64,000 bases of DNA, taken from positions 3,790,063-3,854,062 of the forward strand of contig VZQC01006244.1 in NCBI GenBank assembly GCA_009823505.1, in the 5' to 3' direction. Under the pieces are notes generated by a model. It was given only the letters and a program-made list of their open reading frames with translations. It ran no database searches and was not told where the DNA came from. Made by a program: the position numbers and the translations under genes. The number at the start of each line of letters is the position of its first letter. Positions within the stretch are counted from its first letter, which is position 1. This DNA comes from Rhizomys pruinosus. Taxonomy: Eukaryota > Chordata > Mammalia > Rodentia > Spalacidae. Below are positions 34,955-46,234 of the stretch, one piece after another.

Positions 34955-36115
34955 TTCTGTTGTATGAGGAAGCTTTGCGGTGAGAATTGAGGAATGTATT
35001 ATTATTTTCTTTTCCTCTGTTATGTTATTTTCCATGAGCTTAGGAGGCAAGTTTCCACTGTAGATGTATCATGTAGGGCTAAGCCTCTCTCAGGCATATA
35101 TTCTCTGTGTGTGACCAGTTGTGGAGCTCTGTAATACCCTCCATCTGTTGCAAAAAGAAGCTACTTTGATGAGTGGTATATGTTACACTTTTCTGCAAAT
35201 ATAAAGACCCATACTTAGCATGCAGTAAGAGACTTTGTCTACAGAGATGACAGAGATGGGATTTTTCTCTAGGATCTGTGATCTCTCAAGCCATGTGTGT
35301 TTGGCTCAATTTATAGTGCCACTCATAAGTTACCTCCCATTAAAAGGGCTTTAAGTCCAATTATATAGCTGTCGATTATCCTATAGATAAAACTACTACT
35401 GCTACAACAATAGAGATAGTTTTCTGTGCCAGTCATTGTGGTTATTAAGCTTTACAGCTGGATTGGACCACTGACTGCTTTTTCTCCCTTAACTTTATTT
35501 GAGAGCCAGCCTTCAGGGAGGAGGCTTCCGGGTCAATTCCAGCTTCATTGCTCTAAGTCCTGTGTCTGAAGTATGTACTATCTTCAGCAATGGGGTATCA
35601 CCTTCAGGTTCTGGGAGGTAATGAAGGGCTGTGGCAGTAATCTGTGTGACTTTGGGTGTCTCTTAGACTACCCTGAGCAACAACTCTAAGGGAAGTTTCT
35701 CCTGTCTGGCTGTTGGTGTTTTTCGTTATATAAAGCTTGGGATTTCTTTATGATCTGCTTCTTTGGAGTTCATTCAGGCTTTGAATCCATACATCTATGT
35801 ATTACCAAAGTTGGGAAGATATCCTTTGAACACATTTTCAGAGCCACTCCTTCTCCTTCAATAATTCAGACAGTACAAATTTTAGTCTTTAATAGCTTGC
35901 AAATCCCTCAGCCTCTAGATATTTTCCAATGTTTCTGTTTGCTGAGAATGAATCAGTTCTACTTATGTAGCTCAAATCTAGTGGTACTGTTTTCCATAAT
36001 CTCTATTATTGAACACATTATATGAAGAATTATTATTTTTTACATTATAGCTTTTCAGTGCGATATTTTCTAATTAGATTTTTATAATTTTGATTTTTTG
36101 CCAAATTTTATTTGT
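34955..36115 (-). mobile_element. LINE-1 (Lx-like) 3' region fragments
   Basis: 'gaccagttgtggagctctgt', 'aaaaagaagctactttgatg', 'gaggaggcttccgggtcaat' and 'acaactctaagggaagtttc' occur in the antisense order of the long 3' region of old rodent LINE-1s. Diverged; the left limit is uncertain. Confidence 0.6.
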
Positions 36116-36127
36116 AACTTGTTTCAA

Positions 36128-36440
36128 GACTTTGTGGATAGCTTTAGCTATCAACTTGACTTACAGGGGGAGAGGGAACCTCAATTAGGAAATTGATTCC
36201 ATTGTATTGGGCTTGTGGACATGTCTGTGTGGCACTTTCTTGGTTGTTGATTGGTTTGGGAGGGTTCAGTCAACTGTGAGTTGTTGCCGTCCCTGGTTGT
36301 GTAATCCTGGGTTGCAGAAGAAAGTAGGCTGGGCATGGGCCAGGGGAGCAAGCAGTGAGCTTTACTGGGATAATCAGTGGTGGTCAGCTGGAGCTGAAAT
36401 ATCAGTTGTGATATTTGGCATCCTTGGATGAAATCTTCTG
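36128..36440 (+). mobile_element. URR1-like hAT element
   Basis: 'tagctttagctatcaacttg', 'gagggaacctcaattaggaa', 'ggctgggcatgggccagggg' match plus-strand URR1. Internally shortened at the right, where it joins an unnamed segment. Confidence 0.78.
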
Positions 36441-36860
36441 AGAAGCTATTTCCTTAGGGTCAGCACAAAGAAGCTGAGGTCCAGAGGGGGCCAAGGCTGC
36501 ACTTCAAACTAGCAACAGAAGTGGCATGTGGAAGAGACTCACAGGGTAGTTGTGGTGTTAAAGGCATGAAGGGATCATGAACAGAATCTGAGGCTTTTTA
36601 CCATGAGAGGCTAGGAGAGGTCACTCACGAAGGTGCAGCCTCAGTTGCAGTGGAGTCCCCAGCACATTACAGATGCCAGGACAATGGGCATTGTAGATTG
36701 GAGCTGGCCTGAGATTACAAGACAAGCTATGTGTGGTATTGATGGCAGAGACAGAGAAGAGGAACTGCCCAAGTACCAGAAGACTGTGAATGAATCCCAG
36801 GTGTCCAACCTTGAACCACATTGCTGGACTTGGGTTTTACTTAAATATGTCTGATTCTTA
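36441..36860 (+). repeat. Unnamed interspersed segment shared with 42.48-43.20 kb
   Basis: 'gaagggatcatgaacagaat', 'caagctatgtgtg' and 'cattgctggacttgggtttt' recur in the same order downstream of the URR1-like copy at 41.6-42.2 kb. The two copies are diverged but collinear. No coding capacity is seen. Confidence 0.7.
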
Positions 36861-36864
36861 TCTT

Positions 36865-37455
36865 TTATTTTTATTTTCTATTTTTTATGTGTTTCATACA
36901 TAATTTTCAGTCAGCTTTAATCACCTGTCCTGTCTCTCCCTTGGCACCCTCCCTGGAGGTCACGCCTTCTGACATTTGTGCTAGAATCCATTGTGCCAAA
37001 TTCCCTGCTCACTCCTCAGTGCCAGCTCCTTCTCTGAGCTCTAGACAGCCTATCCGTAGTCTCTTTTCTAAAGAAGGCCAGGTCTACTTCACCTGACCAC
37101 CATCTGCTGCCAATATTTCCTCAGCCAAGGTTGGGCTCTCCTACACATTTCTACAGTTCTGTGCTGCGTTTTCGTCCAGCTGAGTTTACATGGGTCTTGT
37201 GCATACTGATACCAGTGCTGTGGTTCATATGAACCAGGTCCTGGGAGCTTGAGGGATTCATTTCTGTTTGGTCTTGCCTCACCTCCTTGCCCCCTGTTCT
37301 CCAATGTTCCCTGAGCTCTGGGTGGGCGAAGCCTGTCCACGGAACCACCGCACTCTGTATGCTCCCAATCTTCACAGTTGCCATGGTCTCTTTCCTTATG
37401 ATCATGCATCAACCCTGTCTATGACAATTTCTTCCACCTCCCTTTCTGCAACGAT
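36865..37455 (-). mobile_element. LINE-1 3' UTR (Lx-like)
   Basis: A T-rich left end (the A tail) is followed by 'tgtttcatacataattttca', 'tctagacagcctatccgtag', 'ccaatatttcctcagccaag' and 'tgttccctgagctctgggtg'. It is homologous to minus copies at 40.8, 44.9 and 48.4 kb. Confidence 0.72.
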
Positions 37456-37456
37456 C

Positions 37457-37835
37457 TCTGAATCATGAATAGGTGAACTTATAACAATGGTGACAGGATG
37501 CAAAAGATCAGTGGTGACTCAATCAGAAAAAAGCCCAGCATAGAACTAAGAAAACAGGCAGCCTTAGCTGAGTAACTATTAACAACCAATTACTACAGGG
37601 TAGGGAGAGTTGATTTTCTTTTTCTAGATAGGTTATTTAGACTCCAGTGGATGAACATATACTGAGGAACAACATCTGCATAGAAATGCTTGACCAGATG
37701 GGCTTCTACATGTATGACAGGATGTGTGAATTCCAGTGGTGGGGTGTCTATCCAGGCTGTGGGTAGAGGAGATGATTTAAGTTTGATTGGGATCTGCTGT
37801 ATGGAATGCACAAAAATGCAACAAAAATAGACATT
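37457..37835 (+). mobile_element. LINE-1 3' UTR, opposite orientation
   Basis: 'caatggtgacaggatgcaaa', 'gactccagtggatgaacata', 'tgcttgaccagatgggcttc' match the plus-strand copy at 31.2-31.6 kb. It abuts the previous element head to head. Confidence 0.7.
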
Positions 37836-37905
37836 AAAATTTTGCACATAGATGGGTTTTCCCAAAAGCTAAATGTAATGCCACTAAATATTAACTTAAA
37901 AGTAA

Positions 37906-38300
37906 AAAAAGAGAAAGAAATCCTAGAAATCCCACCAAAATTACACTTATGTAAACTAAATACCATGAAAATTCTTGAAAGCAGCCAGAGACAAAGTTAC
38001 AGGGAACGCCCATTGGAAGGAGAGTGCTCATGCCATTTGAAAAAGCAGATTTAAGACTGTGGTGGCAAAATATGTTCAAACACTCAAAGAAAGAATTGTC
38101 AGTGGCGCGTTCCATTTCCCATGAAAATATCATTCAGGAATTAAAGGCAAATAAAGCCATTTTCTGACAAGTAAGAGAATTTGTTTCCAGCAAGCCAACT
38201 CTTCAATAATAGTAAGGGATTTTTTTTCCCCACAGAAAGGAAACAACACAGGAAGGCTTAGAATTTCAGAAGGGGAACACATTAAGAATGAGTATGCCAG
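37906..38300 (+). mobile_element. Ancient LINE-1 (L1M/HAL1-class) fragment
   Basis: 'attcttgaaagcagccagag', 'cactcaaagaaagaattgtc', 'gaaaatatcattcaggaatt' and 'agagaatttgtttccagcaa' follow a well-known ancient mammalian LINE-1 segment. Heavily mutated. Confidence 0.65.
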
Positions 38301-38309
38301 GCAGCTTTC

Positions 38310-38513
38310 CATTTCTGGGCCAGACTATCTTACACAACCCAAAGAAAAAGCTTTATTTTGGCTTGAGGATGGAGAGTTTTGGGTCTATGGTCATCCAGCT
38401 CTACTGCTTTCCTCTGCTTTGCATACTGTGTGATATGCAAATATATAGAATATGAAGCCCATTCTTCTATAGAACTCATGACCTAACAAGGAAAACAAGA
38501 AGGGGCCTGGGTA
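38310..38513. other. No gene seen
   Basis: Short unassigned interval. Confidence 0.4.
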
Positions 38514-38526
38514 CAAATACACTCTT

Positions 38527-38753
38527 TTTAAAATTTATTTATTATTTTTTATGTGTGTATGAGTGCACTGTCTGCATGTAGGTTGGTGCACCCATGCTGT
38601 GCAATTCCACAGATGTCAGAAGAGGGCGTCAGATTCCCCTGGAACTGGAGTTAAAGATGGTTCTTAGCTGCCATGTGGGTGCGGGGAACCGAACCCCGGT
38701 CCTCTGCAAGAGCAGTCGGTGCTTTTAACCACTGAGCCATCTCTCCAGCCCTT
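38527..38753 (-). mobile_element. B2-type SINE with target-site duplication
   Basis: Minus orientation, full-length, ending 'gccatctctccagccc'. Flanks 'caaatacactctt' (38514-38526) and 'caaatactctctt' (38754-38766) differ at one base. CpGs are partly lost. Confidence 0.93.
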
Positions 38754-38766
38754 CAAATACTCTCTT

Positions 38767-39074
38767 AAAGGTAATTGCGCCCAACAATTTAACCTCCTAC
38801 AATTGGCTCAGCCTCCTAAAGGTTCTATTATTTCCTTACAATGCAGCAGTCTTGAAAACAAGCTTTCATCACACTTGGGCCTTTGGGGAAATTTTTAGTT
38901 CCAAACCATTGCTCTAGAACCTCAAAGACTAACGTTCATTTCAAGATGAGAGCTGCATTCATTCTACATCTACAAGTGCTCAAACCCTTCCAGCAGTGAT
39001 CAAAAGTCCAACTCAAAAGTCTCCTGTAAGGCTCAAAGCACACTCTAAATTTCACACTCCTGTGAGTACAATAA
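38767..39074. other. No gene seen
   Basis: Unassigned sequence. Confidence 0.4.
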
Positions 39075-39185
39075 AGAAAGTTGCAGGCCTGGGGAGTTGG
39101 CTCGGATGCCACATATGCAGGAGTGCCCACAGAAGCTCAATGTGTTGGTGTGTACCTGTGATTCCAGCCCTGGGGAGATGAGGAG
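39075..39185 (+). mobile_element. Degenerate SINE
   Basis: 'ctggggagttggctcggatg' resembles a tRNA-derived SINE head and 'tgtgtacctgtgattccagc' a 7SL-like or B-type body. The assignment is uncertain. Confidence 0.4.
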
Positions 39186-40545
39186 AGAGGATCCCCTCTC
39201 CTTCCTGCTGAATCCTTTCCTCTTTCCATCTAGTCTTCTTCCACTTTTATGTCTTATTTGTGGGTGACCTATTCAGTTTTTATTAGGGTTGCTGATATGA
39301 ACATGGGAGTGCTTTACTGCAGCATAGACATCCCTACAGCATTATTGAAAATGTTTTCTCTGCCCCCAGCAATCATTAACTGCCAACAGTTCCTGTAGTC
39401 TTGGAGGATCATGTTAGGGTCTCATGAGCACTTCACCAGCCATGACGGAATGTTGGTGTATGCACTCTTGTGCAGGCTTTTCTGTTGTTACAGCAGCTGC
39501 TGTGCATATGTGAGTGCAAAGGTCATGCCATGTCTGGAGGAGACAGCTTCCCATAGCACCTTTCCCCATCTTCCAGCTCTTACACTCTCTGTACCTTCTT
39601 CCATGAAATTCCTGGAGCCTTGGAGAGAGTTATTAAGGCTAAATACTCTATAATCACTTATTCTCAGCACATTGAGCAGATATGTATTATTTCTTCATGA
39701 ACACAACCACTGAAAAATAAGGGTTCTCTAACCAAGGGTGAGAAAAAGCAATAGTCTATACGCATAAACACAGATACTTAGAAGGCAGTTTTATGAGTGT
39801 AACATGTCTATTTATAAAAGTCCCATTGAAGCCGGGTGTGGTGGCGCACACCTTTAATCCTAGCACTTGGAAGGCAGAGGCAGGCGGATCTTTGTGAGTT
39901 CAAGGCCAGCCTGGTCTACAGAGTGAGTTCCAGGACAGCTGGGGCTACAGGGAGACCCNTACAGATGCACTTACACACATATAGGCAATACACGTACACA
40001 TAAAAATAATCAAATATAGCCAGGTGTGGTGGCACACGCCTTTAATCCTAGCACTTGGGAGGCAGAGTCAGGCGAATCTTTGTGAGTTCAAGGCCAGCCT
40101 GGTCTACAGAGTGAGTTCCAGGACAGCTGGGGCTACAGGGAGACCCTGTCTCAAAAAGACCAATAAAATAAAATAAAATAAAATAAAACCCCATTGAGCC
40201 CTATGCCTTTGCCAGTCATGGGCTTTTTGACCAGGCTTCCAATATCAGGCATGAATTTACTTCTGTGGAGCAGGCCTCAGATACAGTCAGACAGTAGCTA
40301 TCCCCACAACAGTCATGCCGTTATTGCACCAGTAGGTACACCTTGTCTGACCATGTAGTGTGCAGTCATTGAAGCCTTTCCTCTCCAGAACTCTGCATAG
40401 CGCCCTCATTCATTGTGAAATATAGCCAGTGGGGAGGGAGCTTCCAATTCAATTTGAGCTTGAATTTTCTGTGTCTTGCAACCAATCACTTTTTAGGATA
40501 TAGCCTACCCTTGCAACTGAAATTTGCATCTAATAATCAATGAAT
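39186..40545 (-). mobile_element. Old LINE-1 3' region, split by a B1 composite
   Basis: 39186-39829 and 40185-40545 read as one antisense LINE-1 3' region: 'ttattagggttgctgatatg', 'cccccagcaatcattaactg', then 'gttattgcaccagtaggtac', 'gggagggagcttccaattca'. The interruption at 39830-40184 is the B1 block. Confidence 0.62.
39830..40184 (+). mobile_element. Two B1 SINEs around an undetermined base
   Basis: B1 parts lie at 39830-39958 (cut before its tail) and about 40017-40184 (complete, with (AAAAT)n tail). Between them are an N at 39959 and a CA-rich SINE tail at 39960-40016. The outer flanks 'aaagtcccattga' (39817-39829) and 'aaaaccccattga' (40185-40197) pair as one target-site duplication. 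Confidence 0.88.
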
Positions 40546-40785
40546 TCTGGTCCTAGCATTATCTACATACGTATGCAAGGGAGCTCCATTCAAGCTTTCA
40601 GTAAATTACATTTTTTAAAGTTAGCTTACAAAGCAGAAACTTTTCATGTGGATTTTTGATCTATCCTTAACTTTTGTTGACTCTCCCCATCTCCTTTTCC
40701 TACTTGCTGTGGGGAAACCTGGTCTGTCTTCCACTTAAGCTTTCCAGCCTGGTATTGAACTCTTAATGACTTTAAAAAATATTTA
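40546..40785. other. Unassigned; possibly more old LINE-1
   Basis: AT-rich, no frame, no clear element. Confidence 0.35.
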
Positions 40786-40787
40786 GT

Positions 40788-40990
40788 TTTTGTATATTTC
40801 ATATAGAACATATTAATCAATCTTCACCATCTTTACACCCCCTTCATCACTGGACACCCCCCATACACTCTGTCATCTCTGTTAAGACCTATTTTGGCAA
40901 GTTAGTGTCCACAGACCTTCCTCAGTGCAAGTTCATCCACTGAGGTCTAGTCAGCCTATCCAGAGTCCCTCACCTTAAGAAGATACATGC
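40788..40990 (-). mobile_element. LINE-1 3' UTR fragment (Lx-like)
   Basis: 'gtatatttcatatagaacat' and 'ggtctagtcagcctatccag' match the antisense 3' UTRs at 36.9 and 48.4 kb. Interrupted at the right by a plus-strand LINE-1. Confidence 0.68.
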
Positions 40991-41612
40991 ACACACACAT
41001 GCAGCTCTCTTCACAATAACAAAGAGCTGTAACCAACCCAAATACCCCTCAACTGAGAAGTGGATGACAAAAATGTGGTACATCTACACAATGGAGTACT
41101 ACTAAGTGGCAAAGAAACATGACAGCATGAACTTTGCATGTAAATGGATGGAACTTAAAGCCATTACGCTGAGTGAAGTAACACAGTCCCAGAAAGACAA
41201 ACAGTGATTGATCTCCCTCATTTGTGGATGCTAACACCAAATCCCTAGATGGGAGAAAGGCAAGCTGAACAACATTATTGTTATATTTCTGTTTATCTGA
41301 AAGCAAGTATGTTGTTATAATGTAAATCTCTTAACAGGTTCTAGAATTGATCCACCACTTACTTTCAGACTCTATAACTACTGTATATGAGTTGAAAGTA
41401 TGTATTCATATTTTACAGTAATATAAAATTAAAGGAGGAAAATGTGAATTCCTAAACATAAAAAAGGCTGAGAGAAAGATGCAGGACAGTTATGGCAGAG
41501 TGCATGATCTGGGGTAGGGTTGGGGGAAGGAAAAGGGGAATATGTTTAAACTGAACTGAGAAATGATGTCTGAAATACACAAGTCATCAATAAAAGCATT
41601 ATAAAAAAGATA
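40991..41612 (+). mobile_element. 5'-truncated LINE-1 3' end
   Basis: The last part of ORF2 ('tcttcacaataacaaagagc' onward) and 3' UTR are collinear with 29.10-29.89 kb. A block present there is missing here after 'cctaaacat' at 41460. It contains the G-rich tract at 41510-41545 and ends in 'aataaaagca'. Stop codons and indels break the frame. Confidence 0.85.
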
Positions 41613-41616
41613 TAAA

Positions 41617-41770
41617 GGAAGGCTACTGTGCTGTATAACTTCATCTCTCAACTTGTTTGCTATTGATATATAAGAAGGCTACTGTGCTATATAACTTCAT
41701 CTCTCAACTTGTTTGCTATTGATATATAGGAAGGCTACTGTGCTGTATAACTTCATCTCTCAACTTGTTA
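41617..41770 (+). repeat. 56-bp tandem triplication at the URR1 edge
   Basis: 'ggctactgtgctgtataact' recurs at 41621, 41677 and 41733. Units are nearly identical. Each contains the first part of the URR1-like terminus ('actgtgctgtataacttcat...caacttg'). Confidence 0.92.
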
Positions 41771-42165
41771 CACTCAGCAAGAGGGAACCTCAATTAGAGA
41801 ATTTCTTCTATTGGATTGTTCTGTGACCATGTCTCTGAGGTATTTTCTGATTGTCGACTGATAGGGGACAGTCCAGTATACCCTGGGAAGTGCCACTCCT
41901 GGACAATCCTTGGTTGTATAACCTGGTCCTTGGTTGTGTAAGAAGGCAGGCTTGGTGCAGGTCAGAGGAGCAAGCCAGGGCAGGAGCTCAGAGCAGGAAC
42001 CGGGAGGCAAGAACTGAAGCATGGACCACAGGTTTCTGCCCTGAGCTCCTGCCCTGGGTCCCCTCCATAAGGAGCTGTAAGCTTTAAAGGGTCAAGTAAA
42101 CCCTTTCCTGTCCAGGTTGGTTTCGATCAGTGTTCCATTACAGGAATATAGAGTAAGTCACAAGT
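41733..42165 (+). mobile_element. URR1-like hAT element
   Basis: 'gagggaacctcaattagaga', 'ggcaggcttggtgcaggtca', 'gtaaaccctttcctgtccag' follow plus-strand URR1. Its left terminus is included in the tandem triplication. Confidence 0.78.
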
Positions 42166-43200
42166 AGGTACCAGGAGTGGGGTGTTACTTTAGTAGATTA
42201 CACCATGTTGTTTTGAAAAGGATTGTGGCAGGTTTCAGAGTTTGGGGCTGAAAAAAATTTAAGTGATTAGAGCTTAGTGGACAATCCTGTGGGAATTTGA
42301 AGGATAAGGTTGGAAGAGGTGTAGATGATGCTGGTTGGCTTGTGAAGCTTCAAAGTGAAGCTTGAGATTTCCTCAAAGAACTTGAGCTGGAAATGAAGCC
42401 TTTTGCACTTTATTGGGACAATAGACACTGGGCACCTTGTGCTGAAATAATAGCTCTAGGTGAGAAGAGAACAGTGTCACTGACACAAAAGGGTATTTCC
42501 TCTGAGTCAGCTCATAGAAGCTCTGGTCCATAAAGGGCCTGAGGGTGCATCTCAGGCTAGTACAGCCTGGTAACATCTAAGAATCTCCCATGCAGTTTTG
42601 GCGATAGGAAGGCTGCAGAATTGAAGGGATCATGGACAGAATATGGGGCTTGGAACCCTGCGAAGCCAAGACAGGAAATTGGTGAAGATACAACCTGAGA
42701 TGTGGTGAAAAATTCAGGATGTAGTAGAGATGCCAGATTGTGGGATGACTACCAAGGAAGGTCAGTGTTAGATGTGGAGTAGAGGGGCTGGTGAGATGGC
42801 CTAGCGGTTAAGAGTGCCAACCGCTCTTCCAGAGGATCCGGGTTCGATCCCCAGCACCCACATGGCGGCCGAGAACCATCTGAAACTCCAATTCCAGGAG
42901 AGCTCCAGTTCCAGGGGAATCCGACGCCGTCTTCTGACCTCCGCGGCATTGCACGACACGGGTGCACAAACTTGCATGCAGACAGTACATTCATACACAT
43001 ACAGATAAAAAAAAAAGATGTGGAGTAGAGCTGGTCTTAGATTAATATTCAAGCTGTGTGTGCTGTGGCTGACAGAGCCAGAGAACTGCAACTTCCTGAG
43101 ACCTTGGAGCTCAGAAGCTTATGTATGAATCCCAGATGTATATTGAGATACATTGCTGGACCTGGATTTTGCTTAAATGTGCCTGGATAGTCCCTTTAAA
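42166..43200 (+). repeat. Unnamed interspersed segment, second copy
   Basis: Shares 'gaagggatcatggacagaat', 'tcaagctgtgtgtgctgtgg' and 'cattgctggacctggatttt' with 36.44-36.86 kb. It is longer here and split by a SINE at 42785-43016. It again follows a URR1-like copy. Confidence 0.7.
42785..43016 (+). mobile_element. B2-type SINE, CpG-rich, with 14-bp target-site duplication
   Basis: Flanks 'gatgtggagtagag' at 42771-42784 and 43017-43030 are identical. B box 'ggttcgatcc' and body CpGs are intact, so it is young. Confidence 0.96.
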
Positions 43201-43283
43201 AACAAAAAAACAAACAACAAAAAAACTATTCACCTTGTATTTGATTTTATAGTAGCTCTCAGTTTTTTTAATAGTAGTTTATG

Positions 43284-43540
43284 GGGCCTGGAGAGATGGC
43301 CTAGCAGTTAAGAACACTGACTGCTCTTGCAGAGGACCCGGGTTTGATCCCCAGCACCCATATGGTGGCTGAGAACTGTCTGTAACTCCAATTCCAGGAG
43401 AACTCTAGTTCCAGGGGAATCCAACACCCTCTTCTGACCTCTGTGGCATGGCATGACATGGTTGCACAAACCTACATGCAGACAGTACGTTCGTACACAT
43501 AAATAAAAAAAATTTTAAATCCTTAAAAATATATTTAAAA
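43284..43540 (+). mobile_element. B2-type SINE with 14-bp target-site duplication
   Basis: Flanks 'aatagtagtttatg' at 43270-43283 and 43541-43554 are identical. The body has lost several CpGs (ctgtggcatggcatgacatg), yet the duplication is perfect. Confidence 0.95.
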
Positions 43541-43554
43541 AATAGTAGTTTATG

Positions 43555-43730
43555 ATTAAGAGAATTTATTTTTTAAAAGAGACACAGTCTTCTAACATAT
43601 TTGAATTTTGAAGGATTATAGGAGTTTTAAAGTTGTATTATATTTTATATTATGACATTAATGTTATCATGAGACAGGGATAAGAAATGGAAAGGTTATG
43701 GTTTCATAGTGATGTGTTTCTAAAGGGGAT
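43555..43730. other. Unassigned AT-rich interval
   Basis: No element or frame recognised. Confidence 0.35.
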
Positions 43731-43734
43731 ATGA

Positions 43735-44135
43735 TGTGCTGGGTAGATTAAATTATCAACTTTACACATCCTGGAAGAGGAAAACTCAGTTGAGGAATGT
43801 CATTTACTGGACTGGTTTGTGACCATGTCTGTAACACATTTTCTTGATTGTTGAGGGATGTGAGAAGGGTCAGCCCACTGTGGCTGTTGCTACCTCTGGG
43901 CAGGTAGTTCTGCACAAGAAAGCAGGCTTGGTCACAAAGAAGATGAACAAGCCAGGCGGGACATCAAGCTCCTCTGTTGTCCATACTTCAGTTCTTACTT
44001 CCAGGGTCCTACACTGAGCTCTTCCCTGCCTTCCATCCATATAAACTGTAAGATTTAAAATAAAATAAACATTTCCTCCACCTTTTGGTTTTGGTCAGTG
44101 TTTTAGCATGTCAACAGCAACTAGGACAGTTAATG
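43735..44135 (+). mobile_element. URR1-like hAT element
   Basis: 'gctgggtagattaaattatc', 'tttgtgaccatgtctgtaac', 'aaataaacatttcctccacc', ending 'agcaactaggac'. Full span, without coding capacity. Confidence 0.78.
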
Positions 44136-44925
44136 ATTTTTGTGTATTAATTTTGTAGCCTAACATATTAATTTTGTAGCCTAACAAATAAAGAAAGTAT
44201 TTTCCTTGAGTTTTCTGGTGGAGTTTCAGGGATTCCTTATATCAAATTATATCATCTGGACATAAACATGCTATGATTTTTCCTTTCTTGTTTTCATTCC
44301 TTTTATCTGGCTCTCTTGTCTTGCTGCTCTAATTAATACTCCCAAAAATATTTTGAATAAGTATAAACTATAGCTTATTTTATATTGAGATATGTTCCTT
44401 CTATTCACAAACATATCAGACTTTATCATGAAGGACTGTTGGATATTTTCAGAATCCTTTCTGTGTCTATTAGATGACCATGCAATTTTGGTTCTTAATT
44501 ATAGAATGTATTGTATTTATTGATTTACATATGCTGAGTAATCATCTAATCTCTTAAAACTTAACTGATCATGGTGAATGATCTTTTTGATGTATTAATA
44601 TATTCAGTTTGCAAATACTTTTTTGAGAACTTTTGTATCCATATTCATCAGATAGACTGGTCTATAATTCTTTTTTAAAGATGTCTGATTTTTTTAAGCC
44701 AATTTAGTTATTTGGGTAATACTGGCTTTGTAAAATAAGTTTGGTAAGAATCTTCTTTCTTTATGCTTGTAGGACTACTTGAAAACCATTTTTTTAAAGA
44801 TCTGGTGCACTTCGCCACTAAATCTTCCTAGTCTCAGACTCTTTTTAGTTTATAAAATTTTTATTATTGCTTCAATCTCATTGTTATAGATCTTCTTAAA
44901 TCATGTCATATTACTTCAATTTGAA
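44136..44925 (-). mobile_element. LINE-1 ORF2 reverse-transcriptase region, degraded
   Basis: Antisense landmarks 'tatttattgatttacatatg', 'gatcatggtgaatgatcttt', 'tgtatccatattcatcagat', 'ctggtctataattc' are the ORF2 RT segment in the usual order. Many stops and indels. A 21-bp tandem duplication lies at 44145-44186. It is a separate copy from the element to its right. Confidence 0.8.
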
Positions 44926-45841
44926 ATTTTTAATTGAATTTTTGTAATGTTGATACAATATAATGGTGGTGATTAGAAGTGCTCCCCTCTCTGCACCTCC
45001 CTTACTGGCCTCTGCCCCCAGGCATATATATATTAAACTAACAAGAGTCCCATCTTTGTAAGACACTGTCTCCCCCCTCCTAGCAGCCACCATCCATTGC
45101 CAAAAATTCCTTCAGTTGGTTTGGGATTTCTTCCCGACTTCCCCTATGTCTATGCATGGTTTTTTTTGCCTGGTTTGGACTTGTGTGTTGTCACTATTGC
45201 TATGAATGCATGTGTATTACTGATCAGGTATCTCGGAAGCTCTATTTGTTGCCATTTACCACTACTGGCTCTTACAATCTATCCAGGCCCTCTTCCCCAA
45301 TGATCTATGTGTCTTATTTCAGGGTTGAGCACTCTGTAGCTTGTTCTCTGCAAATTGGCCAGTTGTGGGCTTTTGTGCTAATCAATATATGATGCATAAG
45401 TAACAGCATTATTTATCTATGCATTATTTATTCCTCCTCTCACTCCCCTGTTCAACCCTTTCTACTCACTACTCAATTATAGTATCACCTTTCCCCCATT
45501 TCCATTTGATAACACCTAGTATCTACTGCCCCTCTCTCTATCTCCTTCTTCTCCTCCATACCCATGGCTCATTTCTATTTTCCTGGCACCTGTCATTACA
45601 TCAGGATATATACTTACATTTAAAGATTTGATCTAAGGTCCACTAATAAGAGAGAGCATGCATCACTTTTTTTCTGAATTTGTATTACTTTACTTTGTAT
45701 GAGTTTCCAATTCTATCGATTTACCTGAAAATTTCATGATTTCTGTTTGCTTTTTAATCACTGAGTAGAAATCCATTGTATAAATTTACCATATTTCCAT
45801 TATCTATCCATCAGTTGAAGGACATTTATGTTGTTTATGTT

Positions 45842-46014
45842 TCTTTTTTTTTTAATTTTTATTTATTTATTTATTTTTATGTGTATGAATGTATTGTCTG
45901 CATGCAGGTCTGCGCACCCGTGTCGTGCGATGCCGCGGAGGTCAGAAGACGGTCTCAGATTCCCCTGGAACTGGAGTTCTCCTGGAACCGGAGTCAACTA
46001 TGGTGAAAAAAAAA
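45842..46014 (-). mobile_element. B2-type SINE, 5'-truncated, nested in the old LINE-1
   Basis: 'tgtattgtctgcatgcaggt', 'gtcgtgcgatgccgcggagg', 'tcccctggaactggagttct', then truncated. CpGs intact, so younger than its host element. Confidence 0.88.
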
Positions 46015-46234
46015 AAACAGCAACAAACATGGCTCTGCAATTATCTCTGTAGTAGGATGAGTCCTTTGGACATATGCTAAAGTGATGTAATCGGATCATA
46101 TGGTAGATTAATTTGGAGGATTTAAGAGTTCTCCATACTGACTTCTACAGTGGTTGTAGCAGTTTGCAATCTCACCAACAGTGGGTGAAGGCTACCCTTT
46201 TCACCGAATCCATGCCAGCATTTGGTGTCATTTG

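Noticed and set aside
36865..37835. Twin-priming (5'-inverted) single LINE-1
   Set aside because: Both halves represent the same 3' UTR region with outward tails, unlike the expected inversion of upstream sequence.
42749..43091. Frames of 60-96 codons recurring at 7.4, 23.3, 28.4, 42.8, 50.4 and 61.2 kb
   Set aside because: Near-identical translations of the B2-type SINE; repetition reflects the SINE, not a protein family.
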